Shown: in pieces, positions 53,351-61,882 of the stretch
Position numbering within the stretch: the stretch's first letter is position 1
Layout of the letters: every line of letters starts with the position of its first letter
Assembly (NCBI RefSeq): GCF_029814825.1
Contig: NZ_CP122379.1
Location: 2,480,001 to 2,544,000, forward strand
Direction of reading: 5' to 3'
Source of the DNA: Aequorivita marisscotiae
GTDB taxonomy: Bacteria; Bacteroidota; Bacteroidia; Flavobacteriales; Flavobacteriaceae
DNA length: 64,000 nucleotides
Position numbers and translations under genes: made by a program
The notes under the pieces: generated by a model
Seen by the model: only the letters and a program-made list of their open reading frames with translations
What the model was told of the DNA's origin: nothing
The model's database searches: none

Positions 53351-55096
53351 TTAATTTATCTGTACCAACGATCCTTTTAATACGGCTACGGCATTGGTTG
53401 AAATTTCGGCACCGGCGCTACCTTCGGCTTTAAATTGAGCGTTTGCTTTTAAATTAATATTGGTTGCATCTATATTACAATCGCCGGTTGCTTTTATATT
53501 TAAATCGCTACCACTTTCTATTGCAATTCCGCCGTCATCCATTATAATAGTATTTCTATTGTCGTCTTCTATTTTAATTACTCCGGCATCTTCATCTATT
53601 TGAATTTTTTTTCCTCCGGGTGTCTCAAGAATGATGGATTTATTTTTATCGTTAAAAATTAATTTTATTTCACTACGGGTAACAAATCCCTTCTCGTGAT
53701 TGTTATCGGAAGCTGTAATGGGTGCGGGTTTTGCACTGCTATGAAGCATTCCAAGAATTACGGCGTGGTTTGGATCGTCGTTTATAAACCCTACAATAAC
53801 TTCATCGCCAATTTCGGGCAGAAAGAAGGATCCGCGTTTGTCTCCGGCGTCTAATGTTGCAATTCGCGCCCAAATGCCTTGTTGGTCTTTATTTATGATA
53901 GGTATTTTTACTAAAACTCTATCCTCTCCATCGGGATCTGATTCTAATTGCGAAACAACCCCAATTTGCAAACCACTTACGGCGGGTATTATTCCGGAGG
54001 CTGGTAATTCTGTAATATCATAGGTTTCACTAAACCAATTGGGGTTAACGCCAAATTCTGCATCTACAGTCCAATTACCATCGGCTATTTCGTGGCGAAC
54101 GGCGCTTATAAAAATTTTGCCATTAAACCTGTCGCCTACTCCTTCCAGTTTGAGCATGGTTCCTGGTTTGGCACCAGAAATTCCTTGAAATTTTACCCTG
54201 CCACGCGTTTTTGAAAGTTGCTGAAATACGTTTTTTGCATCGCTCCACTGTTGAAGTTGCGTTGAATTATAATTCCCTCCATGTTTCAATTCAAGATCTT
54301 CGAGGTTTATGACACTGGCTAAATCTGAAACTGAAATATTTCCATTTAAAGCGAAGGTTGGGTCTATGGCTTCGGTTGAAACAATTTCCTGATCTGATGG
54401 GTTCCATCCAAAAGCAGTTATAGAACTAAACTGATTTCTGGCATCCATTTCAGCATCAAAATCCAGCAATGTAGCACCAAAAGCAACGGTTTCAATTGCA
54501 TCTGCTGAAAGATCTGGCTTGGCAATAAAAATCTCGCCATCGTCCACCCTACAAACCTGACCATTTAATTGGGCACGTGTTATTATAAAATCCCAGTCTG
54601 AAGTTCGGTATTGTACTATTTCTTTATTAGTAAAGGTTGTAGCTTCCACATCACTCTGCAAGTTGTGTTTGCCAATAATTTCTTCAATAATATCGCTGTC
54701 CTTGCTTTCGTAATAATAATTGCTTTTTCTACCTATGGTCATTTTAACGGCTTCATCTCTACATTCTACAATTAAGACCGACGAGTTTTCACGAATTTTT
54801 ATACTGTGTTTAATAATGATTCCTTTAAAAATAGTTTCATTGTCGTGATGATAACCTGCCTTAATTTCAATTTCTTTTCCTGGAATAAGTAAATCTTCAT
54901 TACTTAGCCCAAAATTTTGGGAAGCCGCATCTCCATCAAAAAACACCAATTGTGCAAAAGGGATTCGGTTAATTTCTTTCTCTACTGAAATATTTTTTAT
55001 TTGATAAACAGCGGAAAGCTCGGCACCTTCAATTAATATGTTGAAGCTTACTAAATCTGCGCTACGAGCGGTGTCTATGGTTCTGCTATTATTCAT
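53351..55096 (-). CDS. VgrG/Pvc8-like spike protein
   Basis: A 581-aa spike protein fused from gp27- and gp5-like parts. The N-terminal hub domain covers about 1-360. The OB-fold gp5 domain starts near GVVSQLESDPDGEDRVLVKI (about 378) and includes FFLPEIGDEVIVGFINDDPN. The C-terminal beta-helix repeats (SGSDLNIKATGDCNIDAT, then INLKANAQFKAEGSAG) lie at about 525-570. Found in both T6SS and eCIS; the eCIS neighbours decide. It directly follows the LysM gene with no gap. There is no lysozyme or toxin extension. Confidence 0.93.
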   Translation of the reverse strand: MNNSRTIDTARSADLVSFNILIEGAELSAVYQIKNISVEKEINRIPFAQLVFFDGDAASQNFGLSNEDLLIPGKEIEIKAGYHHDNETIFKGIIIKHSIKIRENSSVLIVECRDEAVKMTIGRKSNYYYESKDSDIIEEIIGKHNLQSDVEATTFTNKEIVQYRTSDWDFIITRAQLNGQVCRVDDGEIFIAKPDLSADAIETVAFGATLLDFDAEMDARNQFSSITAFGWNPSDQEIVSTEAIDPTFALNGNISVSDLASVINLEDLELKHGGNYNSTQLQQWSDAKNVFQQLSKTRGRVKFQGISGAKPGTMLKLEGVGDRFNGKIFISAVRHEIADGNWTVDAEFGVNPNWFSETYDITELPASGIIPAVSGLQIGVVSQLESDPDGEDRVLVKIPIINKDQQGIWARIATLDAGDKRGSFFLPEIGDEVIVGFINDDPNHAVILGMLHSSAKPAPITASDNNHEKGFVTRSEIKLIFNDKNKSIILETPGGKKIQIDEDAGVIKIEDDNRNTIIMDDGGIAIESGSDLNIKATGDCNIDATNINLKANAQFKAEGSAGAEISTNAVAVLKGSLVQIN

Positions 55097-55783
55097 TTAT
55101 GAAACTTTTTCTATTGGTGGAAATATTATTTCTTGCCCTGGTTGCAGTCTTCGGAAGTTAATTAGATTATTTGCAGCGGCCACCTGCAAGTAATATTTTG
55201 AATCGCCGTAAATTCTAAAAGTCATTAACGGCAAGGAATCGCCTTGCTTTACCATGCGTATGTGCGTTAAATCTGGTGAGTTATTATTTTCGCGAGCAAC
55301 ACGCAAACTATCTTCCACAAGTCCTTTAAAACTAGCTGTTACCACAGCTCGTAGGGGTACGCCTTCGGGCGAGAAGAGTTTGTATTCAATAGACATTTCG
55401 GCGAGGACTCCCTTAAATAATAATGTTCCCCAACCAATCATTAAATAATTGGGTTTGTGTTCATCGCCGTTATAATCAAAAACTATTCGTTTAAATTTTT
55501 CAATGTCTTCAATTATACCATCGCCTAACTTATTACTCTGACCGTTAATAACGCCTGTACGATCAAAAAGAAATTGTAAATCTAAATCCTCAGGTACCGA
55601 GCGTAAATATTTGGGTTGTGTGGCGCTCGTGCCTTGGCCTTGCGCTTCGGTATATTCTACTTTATATTTAAACGTGTATTTCTCGGGGTTCAATAGAGAA
55701 GTAAATTCGCCATCGCCCACGGGTTCTGTGAACTTATCATCTTTAAAACCTATTATCTTCAGTTTTTTTAATTCGCCCTTCAT
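55097..55783 (-). CDS. CIS tube-initiator protein with C-terminal LysM domain (Afp7/Pvc7-like)
   Basis: A 228-aa protein. The N-terminal CIS tube domain (1-170) is seen in GEFTSLLNPEKYTFKYKVEY (about 24-43) and VPEDLDLQFLFDRTGVINGQ. A LysM-like module (about 178-228) reads MVKQGDSLPLMTFRIYGDSK, then LQPGQEIIFPP. The homologue in PVC particles sits between the hub and the tube and starts tube assembly. Start and stop both overlap or abut the neighbours: one base shared with the DUF5908 gene, none to the spike gene. Confidence 0.9.
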   Translation of the reverse strand: MKGELKKLKIIGFKDDKFTEPVGDGEFTSLLNPEKYTFKYKVEYTEAQGQGTSATQPKYLRSVPEDLDLQFLFDRTGVINGQSNKLGDGIIEDIEKFKRIVFDYNGDEHKPNYLMIGWGTLLFKGVLAEMSIEYKLFSPEGVPLRAVVTASFKGLVEDSLRVARENNNSPDLTHIRMVKQGDSLPLMTFRIYGDSKYYLQVAAANNLINFRRLQPGQEIIFPPIEKVS

Positions 55784-55941
55784 TATCGTTCTTTTTTTCT
55801 AGATTCAATTCGCATTACTTCTTCAACACAAGATTTTATAATAGCTTCGGCTTTGGCTCGGGATTTATTGGGAGTAGCATTGGATTGTTCAGAGCCGTTC
55901 ACATTAATTTTTATATGTAATTCTTTAATTTCTATGGGCAT
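55783..55941 (-). CDS. 52-aa DUF5908-type protein of the eCIS
   Basis: A small protein below usual gene-calling lengths: ATG at 55941, stop at 55783-55785, sharing one base with the next start (TAATG). It begins MPIEIKELHIKINVNG and ends in a helical EEVMRIESRKKER. The pattern (a strand-like IEIKELHIKI segment then a long C-terminal helix) matches DUF5908 proteins known beside Bacteroidota injection-system genes. It starts one base after the second tube gene's stop. Probably a chaperone or small structural piece; the role is unknown. Confidence 0.8.
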   Translation of the reverse strand: MPIEIKELHIKINVNGSEQSNATPNKSRAKAEAIIKSCVEEVMRIESRKKER

Positions 55942-55942
55942 T

Positions 55943-56383
55943 TTAAACGAGTGTAAAATAGTTATACGCTAATTCTATGGTTTCAATCATTACCTTGCTC
56001 TCTTCGGCATTAAGTTCGGCTACATCCCATTTAACCGGATATGCATGTACAACATTCCACGTTATAATAGGCTCGTGTTTTTCGTTTAGTAATTTTACCG
56101 TAAGGTCTACAGGTTCAAACTGAAAACTTTCAATAGCGTTTCGGCACCATTTTATTAATTCGGAATCTGTTACCATACCACGTTTTAAAACGAGGTTGGG
56201 AAATTTAGATCTAACCGGAAACTTGTGTTTAAATCTATTTTCGCCCCCTTCGGCAAATTCTTCGGTTTCAATATCTACAGATAAACCCATCACAGATTGA
56301 AACTGAGCGTCTTTGTTCTGTGAGGAAATTCCATTGAATTCCACCAAAAAATGAAAACTAACGGGTGGGTAATCTGTGCCCAT
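55943..56383 (-). CDS. Second tail tube protein (gp19-like)
   Basis: A 146-aa tube-fold protein: YPPVSFHFLVEFNGISSQNK (N-terminus), FQSVMGLSVDIETEEFAEGG, FPNLVLKRGMVTDSELIKWC, then ITWNVVHAYPVKWDVAELNA and the closing MIETIELAYNYFTLV. It differs clearly from the first tube (56383-56820) in the loop after the first strand, so it is probably a minor tube variant at the baseplate end, as in Afp1/Afp5. It overlaps the first tube's stop by one base. Confidence 0.92.
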   Translation of the reverse strand: MGTDYPPVSFHFLVEFNGISSQNKDAQFQSVMGLSVDIETEEFAEGGENRFKHKFPVRSKFPNLVLKRGMVTDSELIKWCRNAIESFQFEPVDLTVKLLNEKHEPIITWNVVHAYPVKWDVAELNAEESKVMIETIELAYNYFTLV

Positions 56384-56820
56384 TAATCACCGTTTTGAAT
56401 AGAAAGTCCTTCGTGTGCAATCTCAAGGGTTTCAATGGCCACTTCGTTACCATCGCCTTTTAAATCTGTGGATTGCACTTTAACGGGAAAAGCATTTTTT
56501 ACTTTCCAAACCAAAACCGGTGCGTGTTCTTCATTCAGCAATGAAATAGTTATATCGCGACGTTCAATAGTGTTTAAACTAACGGTGTTCCACCATTGGT
56601 AAAACTCATTGTCGTTCGCAAATGAACCCCGTTTTAAGGTAATGTTGCCATACTTTTGCATCCCAGGCATTTTTATTTTACTGAATTCTGGACTGGCACC
56701 ATTGCGGTATTCTATCAATTCGGTTTCTACATCTAGTCCGCTTACTTCGGTGAAACCTATATTTGTTCCTCCCCATTCTACTGAGAAATGAAATTTTACT
56801 AATGGATATGTATTGGCCAT
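56383..56820 (-). CDS. Main tail tube protein (gp19/Hcp-like)
   Basis: A 145-aa tube protein beginning MANTYPLVKFHFSVEWGGTN. The family signatures are GFTEVSGLDVETELIEYRNG (about 21-40), MQKYGNITLKRGSFANDNEF (about 52-71), then VLVWKVKNAFPVKVQSTDLK and ETLEIAHEGLSIQNGD. An upstream in-frame ATG would add nine residues (METHLNHNK), but MANTYP is the usual start in this family. Stacked hexamers form the inner tube that carries the payload. It comes directly after the sheath gene. Confidence 0.94.
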   Translation of the reverse strand: MANTYPLVKFHFSVEWGGTNIGFTEVSGLDVETELIEYRNGASPEFSKIKMPGMQKYGNITLKRGSFANDNEFYQWWNTVSLNTIERRDITISLLNEEHAPVLVWKVKNAFPVKVQSTDLKGDGNEVAIETLEIAHEGLSIQNGD

Positions 56821-56911
56821 CTTGTTATGATTTAAGTGAGTTTCCAAATTCCCTAAAAATGGGCTTTTTGAATCTCTGGTTATTGTTTATACTGGTTGTT
56901 ACTAATTTATT

Positions 56912-58336
56912 TTAAGCCTCTTGCATTTTGTGTGAAAACTTGAGTACAATAAACTCGGCTGGACGGACTGCTGCCATGCCTATTTCAATATTCATGATTC
57001 CGTTTAGGATGTCGTCTGCAGTCATTGTTTGTCCCAGCCCAATACGTACATAAAATGCTTGTTCGGGCTTGGCTCCTGCCAGTGCTCCCGCACGCCATTG
57101 CAGCGTCAGGAAATTTTCAATCATAGCACGCACTTTAACCCACGTATTTGCATCGTTTGGTTCAAACACAAATTGTGCAGATGCTTTTTCTACAGATTCT
57201 TCAACCATATTAAAGAAACGACGCACGGGAACGTATTTCCACTCATTGTCGTTGCCGGCAAGTGTACGCGCACCCCAAACCAAAATACCTTTTCCGGTAA
57301 ACGAACGGATTGCATTAATAGATTTTCCGGAGGTATGTATATTTAAATCTTGTTGTGCTTCGTGCGTAATTTTTATAGTAGGCTCTACGGCTCCACTTAT
57401 AGATACATTGGCAGGTGCTTTCCAGACCCCACGGTTGCTGTCAACCCTTGCATAGATTCCGGCCATGGCACTACTCGGGGGTAGCGTTACGTATTGCTTT
57501 TCTAATTCGGTTTTAATTTTATTGTACAAAATTAAGTTGAAATCCGAATCGCCGCTATCGGCAAGTTCATCAAGTTTTTTACCGTCATAAACACCTGTTG
57601 AAGTTGTATTTGTTTCGTCAGTAACACTGTGGGCTAGCGTAACTGCCGAATCTGCATAGGCATAACTGTACACTGTTCTTAAAAACGGATGGTATGCAGC
57701 TCCGTACTTTAATAATGATACGCCATTACCCAAAGTTGATGAACTTCGAATATTTGCACTGTTATTTGCGAAGGCATCAATAATTACAAAACGATCCTTT
57801 AGTTTTTGGGCCTGGCTCAAAGCTTTATTTATTAACGAGTAATAGCTATCTGCAGTAGATACGGCCATTGCATCAGGAAAAGCATACAACGTTGGTTCAT
57901 CAAATTTTTCTAATTCGTTTAAGCCGCCAACGAGTGCAACCTGGCTTACACTGCCACCCGAATAATCGCCGACCGAACAGATATAGCAGGGCCCACCGCC
58001 GTTGTCAAAATACATTCGCATTGCATAGTACATAACAAACGGACTAGTAGAAGGCATTGCAACAGTAAATTTTTGGTCGGTTAGTTTTAAAGGTGGGCCA
58101 CTGTCAATGGTATCATTTATTGTAACGGTTATTGCAGCTTCATTTTGTGCTTTGCCAAAATAGGTTTCGTATTCCAGTAATGATACTATGCGTTTTGGTT
58201 TGTTTTGCACTGAAGCATCACTGATTTCTGTGTAGCCTATAAAGGCCGGAATTGCTGTTTCCACTTGAGCCACTGATGGAGGAAACTTAGATATTTCCTC
58301 CACATAAACTCCGGGTGTTTTGTACGTAGTTGCCAT
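56912..58336 (-). CDS. Contractile tail sheath protein
   Basis: A 474-aa sheath protein. The N-terminus (MATTYKTPGVYVEEISKFPP) is the typical start of Afp/PVC/phage sheath proteins. The variable middle (about 130-250) is surface-exposed. The C-terminal core contains GKGILVWGARTLAGNDNEWK (about 346-365), NFLTLQWRAGALAGAKPEQA (about 413-432) and MNIEIGMAAVRPAEFIVLKF (about 447-466). Only one sheath gene is present, whereas Afp and PVC have three. It is the contracting outer tube that drives injection. Confidence 0.97.
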   Translation of the reverse strand: MATTYKTPGVYVEEISKFPPSVAQVETAIPAFIGYTEISDASVQNKPKRIVSLLEYETYFGKAQNEAAITVTINDTIDSGPPLKLTDQKFTVAMPSTSPFVMYYAMRMYFDNGGGPCYICSVGDYSGGSVSQVALVGGLNELEKFDEPTLYAFPDAMAVSTADSYYSLINKALSQAQKLKDRFVIIDAFANNSANIRSSSTLGNGVSLLKYGAAYHPFLRTVYSYAYADSAVTLAHSVTDETNTTSTGVYDGKKLDELADSGDSDFNLILYNKIKTELEKQYVTLPPSSAMAGIYARVDSNRGVWKAPANVSISGAVEPTIKITHEAQQDLNIHTSGKSINAIRSFTGKGILVWGARTLAGNDNEWKYVPVRRFFNMVEESVEKASAQFVFEPNDANTWVKVRAMIENFLTLQWRAGALAGAKPEQAFYVRIGLGQTMTADDILNGIMNIEIGMAAVRPAEFIVLKFSHKMQEA

Positions 58337-58344
58337 AGTTTTTG

Positions 58345-59220
58345 TTATTGATTAATATAAATTTCTGAAATTGTTTTAATGATATTTCCGCTGCCATCTT
58401 TTTCAAAAATAAGTCGCGAAGGGGCTGCAGATGGGCGTTCTTTTCCATCGAAAGTATACCCGATAATACCATTTTTGGCTAATGGAAGTTCGGTAGGATC
58501 TGTAGAGTGGAGCAAGTTGCTATTTACTGCATTACGGTAATTCCAAATAGTTTTACGATTTTTAAATTGAATTTTAAAAGTTTTTGGGTTCGCTGGAATG
58601 GTTCCGCTTACATTTAAGATATTTCGGGCGTTTCCATCAAAAGGAATGGTGTCGTCGCCACTGATCTCTAATGAAATAATTCCTAAGAGACCCAATTTTT
58701 CCTTTTCTGAAAGGGTTTTGCTTATTTCAGTATAGCTGGCTTGGTTTATAGTAAAATCTGAAATGGGTAGGGTAGTGGTTTCCAAATCTATATATTTAAA
58801 GGAAACACCTTCGGTATCTGGCTTTTTGTTTGAAAAGAAATAGGGGATCGGCGGTTTTGAATTCACTGTAGAATAATTTTCAAAAAGTGAATCTTTCACA
58901 TAAATTAAGAAATTGAAGATTGTAGTCTGCGGCAAATTTACATATGGTTTGTAGGTGCCAGAATTAGGAGTAGTTTCGTCTGCTTGAATATAAATTGTAA
59001 ACCCAGCAGGGAACGTTTTAAAAACAATTCGGTTTCCATTAAAAATTTCCTGTGTTTTTTCTGAAGGAATTATCTGGCAGAAATCTTCAAAATTATATTT
59101 CGTAAGCTGATGTTCTTTTAAGCCTAAATTGCTGTCAAATGCTGTGGCGCCATTATCTAAAAAATAATGATGATATACATTTAGTTTGAACAGAACCTTG
59201 TATGTAGTGCGAAAACTCAT
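58345..59220 (-). CDS. 291-aa eCIS protein between cap and sheath genes
   Basis: A soluble protein with alternating beta strands and Thr/Ser-rich loops, e.g. MSFRTTYKVLFKLNVYHHYF (1-20), FKTFPAGFTIYIQADE and, at the end, FEKDGSGNIIKTISEIYINQ. No membrane helix or signal peptide. It overlaps the cap gene by four bases (ATGA) and precedes the sheath gene by 8 bases. I do not recognise a family. Cap adaptor or assembly factor is suggested by position alone. Confidence 0.7.
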   Translation of the reverse strand: MSFRTTYKVLFKLNVYHHYFLDNGATAFDSNLGLKEHQLTKYNFEDFCQIIPSEKTQEIFNGNRIVFKTFPAGFTIYIQADETTPNSGTYKPYVNLPQTTIFNFLIYVKDSLFENYSTVNSKPPIPYFFSNKKPDTEGVSFKYIDLETTTLPISDFTINQASYTEISKTLSEKEKLGLLGIISLEISGDDTIPFDGNARNILNVSGTIPANPKTFKIQFKNRKTIWNYRNAVNSNLLHSTDPTELPLAKNGIIGYTFDGKERPSAAPSRLIFEKDGSGNIIKTISEIYINQ

Positions 59221-59810
59221 TTTGTTATGTTGTTAAAGGTTCCGGAAATTTCTGTAATTGGGGTACCTTTTTCAAATAGTGCGGTACTTTCAACTTTCAC
59301 CACACTAATTTTATAAAGTACGGCCGGTAGGGCTTTTCCGCCCAATGTGCCCCAGATGTAATTTAACTGTTCAAAAGTGGGTGTATAGAGTTCTGCGATA
59401 AATCGGAACTCCTTAATATTAGACAATGCAGGAATCGCAGGATTTAATGGCGTATTAACTTGTGTAAATATTTTTTTTGATTGAAAAAATTCTATAATAA
59501 ACGATACATCGCGTAATGCGCTGGTGTACGTGGTCCTATTGGCCGCAAAAAGCGCAAAAATGTTTACATGAACTGCGGGGTTTTTGTAAATGGTCTCGCC
59601 ATTCTTAAACTTCACATTTGGATTGTTTTTTAGGGCTACCTCTTCTTCTATATTTAAAAGTGAAAGCACTACCTTATCATTCATCGTATTTATATCCGGA
59701 TTGTCGTATTTTGAAACATTCTCCAGTACTACTAAATTGGCATCACTGGTTTTTTGTTCCAGATATTTTGAAACCTGATCTTTTACTATTTCGAGTGTTT
59801 CGTAGATCAT
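59217..59810 (-). CDS. DUF4255 protein (Afp16/Pvc16-like cap)
   Basis: A 197-aa protein matching DUF4255, the family of Afp16/Pvc16 tail-end cap proteins. It has MIYETLEIVKDQVSKYLEQK at the N-terminus, VVLSLLNIEEEVALKNNP (about 47-64), the VHVNIFALFAANRTTYTSAL core (about 78-97) and IAELYTPTFEQLNYIWGTLG (about 137-156). Cap proteins terminate tube and sheath at the end away from the baseplate. It is the first gene of the minus-strand operon. Confidence 0.92.
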   Translation of the reverse strand: MIYETLEIVKDQVSKYLEQKTSDANLVVLENVSKYDNPDINTMNDKVVLSLLNIEEEVALKNNPNVKFKNGETIYKNPAVHVNIFALFAANRTTYTSALRDVSFIIEFFQSKKIFTQVNTPLNPAIPALSNIKEFRFIAELYTPTFEQLNYIWGTLGGKALPAVLYKISVVKVESTALFEKGTPITEISGTFNNITK

Positions 59811-59921
59811 TAGAGGGAAATCTTTAACCGTAATTTTTCAAGAATATAAATATATAGAAATGTAACGTGCTATTCAACAATATTTTACCTAATTTTTAAA
59901 TGGGCTTTTTACATATTTTTA

Positions 59922-59937
59922 ACAGGGAAAACCCTGT
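59922..59937. promoter_or_regulatory. Palindrome between the eCIS and two-component operons
   Basis: ACAGGG-AAAA-CCCTGT is a perfect 6-bp-arm inverted repeat about halfway between the divergent starts at 59810 and 60054. It could be an operator for the LuxR-type regulator encoded at 61879. The rest of the 243-base region is AT-rich; TATTCTTG on the minus strand (59839-59846) is one mismatch from a -7 element for the eCIS operon. Confidence 0.4.
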
Positions 59938-60001
59938 CTCTACTGTAAGTAAAATCTTATGGCATCTGAGGATTTTTCCTATTTATACATTATTGAAAGC
60001 A

Positions 60002-60028
60002 TTGCTTAGATTGTTTTTACTACTTTAG
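60002..60028 (+). promoter_or_regulatory. Candidate promoter of the 115-aa gene operon
   Basis: TTG (60002-60004), 16 bases, then TACTTTAG (60021-60028), one mismatch from TAnnTTTG, with the start codon 25 bases further on at 60054. Assigned by motif and spacing only. Confidence 0.4.
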
Positions 60029-60053
60029 TTGTAATTAACCAAAAGAATAAATT

Positions 60054-60401
60054 ATGTCTAAACCAACAAATTGTATTACAGTGGCCGAAGCAAGGCAATT
60101 ACAGGATAACTGGGTAGCTACTCGTGCCGTAGATATTGAACGCTCTATGGGGTCAGTAGATACGCGCGAATTTCTATTTAGCGTAGCGGAACTTGAACAG
60201 TTTTTAAATTATGTAAAAGCCGGATCGGGAAGTTTAAATCCTGGAATTCGTGTTTATTTTGGTGCCTATGACAATGATACTACTGATAAAGCAACGGTCT
60301 TTTTAGCACCTACTTTGGGGGTAACCTCAGGTGCGGCAAACGATTATAGTTTAGAGCCACTTAATAAAGGAATAAACGGTTGGCCTCCTAAAAATTACTA
60401 G
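60054..60401 (+). CDS. 115-aa conserved hypothetical protein
   Basis: A small soluble protein: CITVAEARQLQDNWVATRAV (about 7-26), DTREFLFSVAELEQFLNYVK (about 36-55), IRVYFGAYDNDTTDKATVFL (about 65-84) and the C-terminal LNKGINGWPPKNY. The pattern recurs across Bacteroidota as far as I can recall, with no function assigned. It is the first gene of the operon diverging from the eCIS cluster, with the next gene starting 3 bases later. Confidence 0.7.
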   Translation: MSKPTNCITVAEARQLQDNWVATRAVDIERSMGSVDTREFLFSVAELEQFLNYVKAGSGSLNPGIRVYFGAYDNDTTDKATVFLAPTLGVTSGAANDYSLEPLNKGINGWPPKNY

Positions 60402-60404
60402 AAA

Positions 60405-61130
60405 TTGGAAATAAGTGATTTCTTGCGTTTTATATTTCCCATAGTTTTTGTGGAAATATTGGCCGCACTAGCGGGTACCTATTACTTAAAAGTAACACGG
60501 CCGTGGTTTAAAAGCGCGAAATATTTTGTGCTTTTTCTATGGATAACCGTTTTTGTTGAGTTTGTAGGCTCGTACGCGCCGGCTGCCTATTTTTCTGGTT
60601 ACCAGTTTTTACCATTTATTAAAGGAACCAATTTTGAAAATAACTTTTGGTGGTACAATCTTTATTCGCTTTTAGGATATTCTTTTTTTGTGCTCTATTT
60701 TATTTCTTTTGTAAAAAATACTGTTTTAAAAAATGTCTTTACATTTTTGGTTGCATTGTTTGTAATTCTGTCTTTAGGACTTTACATATATACCGATAGT
60801 TTTTTTAAATCTACATCACAATTTGTAAGCATTGTAGGTACGTTATTAGTGTTTTTTAGCGTTGCACTTTTTTATTTTGAACTGTTGCGGAGTGACTTGT
60901 TGTTACAATTAAAAAGATTCTTGCCCTTTTATCTTTCAGTTGGTGTACTGGTTTTTCATTTGTGCGTAACGCCAATTGAAATTTTTTCGCAATATTTTAA
61001 TCTTGAGGGCGGGAATGATTTATTTGTTAAATTGCACGTAAATGTCCTGTTATACGCAAACATATTTATGTATTCCACCTTTATCCTTGGTTTTATAGTA
61101 TGCTCGAGAAAGAAGAAATCCTCTTATTAA
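60405..61130 (+). CDS. Seven-helix membrane protein beside the kinase
   Basis: A 241-aa polytopic membrane protein with about seven hydrophobic helices. It starts at TTG 60405, three bases after the preceding stop; no ATG lies near the beginning, so TTG is needed. The last residues run into the start of the kinase gene, overlapping it by 31 bases. The gene could supply the sensing domain that the short kinase lacks. No enzymatic motif is visible. Confidence 0.75.
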   Translation: MEISDFLRFIFPIVFVEILAALAGTYYLKVTRPWFKSAKYFVLFLWITVFVEFVGSYAPAAYFSGYQFLPFIKGTNFENNFWWYNLYSLLGYSFFVLYFISFVKNTVLKNVFTFLVALFVILSLGLYIYTDSFFKSTSQFVSIVGTLLVFFSVALFYFELLRSDLLLQLKRFLPFYLSVGVLVFHLCVTPIEIFSQYFNLEGGNDLFVKLHVNVLLYANIFMYSTFILGFIVCSRKKKSSY

Positions 61131-61882
61131 TATATTTTATAGCAATCATTTTCTTATTGGTTCTGTTTGTGGTTATTTTTTTTATGGCCTTTCAACGCAG
61201 AAAAAATAAATTTTTACAGGAACGATATTTGGCAGAGCAACGTTATCAACGAGAACTGGCAGATTCGCAAATTGAAATCCAGGAACAAACGCTTAAAAAT
61301 ATAGCATGGGAACTTCACGATAACGTAGGCCAATTGCTTTCCGTTGCCAATATTCAATTAAATGTTTTAATGAACGCCGCACCCAAACCACTCTATGGAC
61401 AAATAAACGAAACTAAAGAACTTATACAGGAAGTGGTACAAGAAATTCGGTCACTTTCCAAAGTGCTTAATAACGACGTTATACTTAAAAATGGTCTTTT
61501 AGCATCCTTGCAAGTAGAATTGGATAGATTTAAACGCTTGGGATATCTAGATGCCAGCCTAAAAATAACTGGCGATATAATTCCAATTAGTAGTGCAAAT
61601 GAGATTATAATTTTTAGAATTTTACAGGAATTTCTCTCAAATGTGCTTAAACACGCCAGAGCTTCAAAATTATTCGTACATTTAGATTATAAAGAGAAAT
61701 CTCTCAATATTGTAGCTATAGATGATGGTATTGGTTTTAACACCGCATTAAAAACCGATAGTTCTGGTATGGAAACCATGAGAAGTCGTGCACAACTTAT
61801 TGATGCAAAATTTTTAATAAAATCTGAAATAGGAAAGGGCACACAGTTAACCTTAGGATATTCTTATAAAGGAAACAAATGA
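61100..61882 (+). CDS. NarL-type (HisKA_3) sensor histidine kinase
   Basis: A 260-aa kinase with one N-terminal membrane helix (about 5-28) and no periplasmic sensor domain. The phospho-acceptor is H73 in NIAWELHDNVGQLLS, typical of HisKA_3. The ATPase domain has N-box FLSNVLKHARASKL (about 179-192) and the G-box DDGIGFNTAL (about 214). The adjacent 7-helix protein may do the sensing. The stop overlaps the regulator start by four bases. Partner: the LuxR-type regulator that follows. Confidence 0.92.
   Translation: MLEKEEILLLIYFIAIIFLLVLFVVIFFMAFQRRKNKFLQERYLAEQRYQRELADSQIEIQEQTLKNIAWELHDNVGQLLSVANIQLNVLMNAAPKPLYGQINETKELIQEVVQEIRSLSKVLNNDVILKNGLLASLQVELDRFKRLGYLDASLKITGDIIPISSANEIIIFRILQEFLSNVLKHARASKLFVHLDYKEKSLNIVAIDDGIGFNTALKTDSSGMETMRSRAQLIDAKFLIKSEIGKGTQLTLGYSYKGNK

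Noticed and set aside
56821..56847. Upstream ATG adding nine residues to the main tube protein
   Set aside because: The family begins at MANTYP; the extra residues (METHLNHNK) are not typical and no ribosome-site argument favours them.
57029..57455. Open frames on the plus strand inside the sheath gene
   Set aside because: Fully inside a well-supported sheath coding sequence with family signatures throughout; shadow frames.
38513..59810. The cluster as a prophage or a classical type VI secretion system
   Set aside because: No head, portal, terminase, lysis or integrase genes, and no TssJ/TssL/TssM membrane complex. DUF4255, DUF5908, CIS tube, CIS tape measure and the ATPase point to an eCIS.
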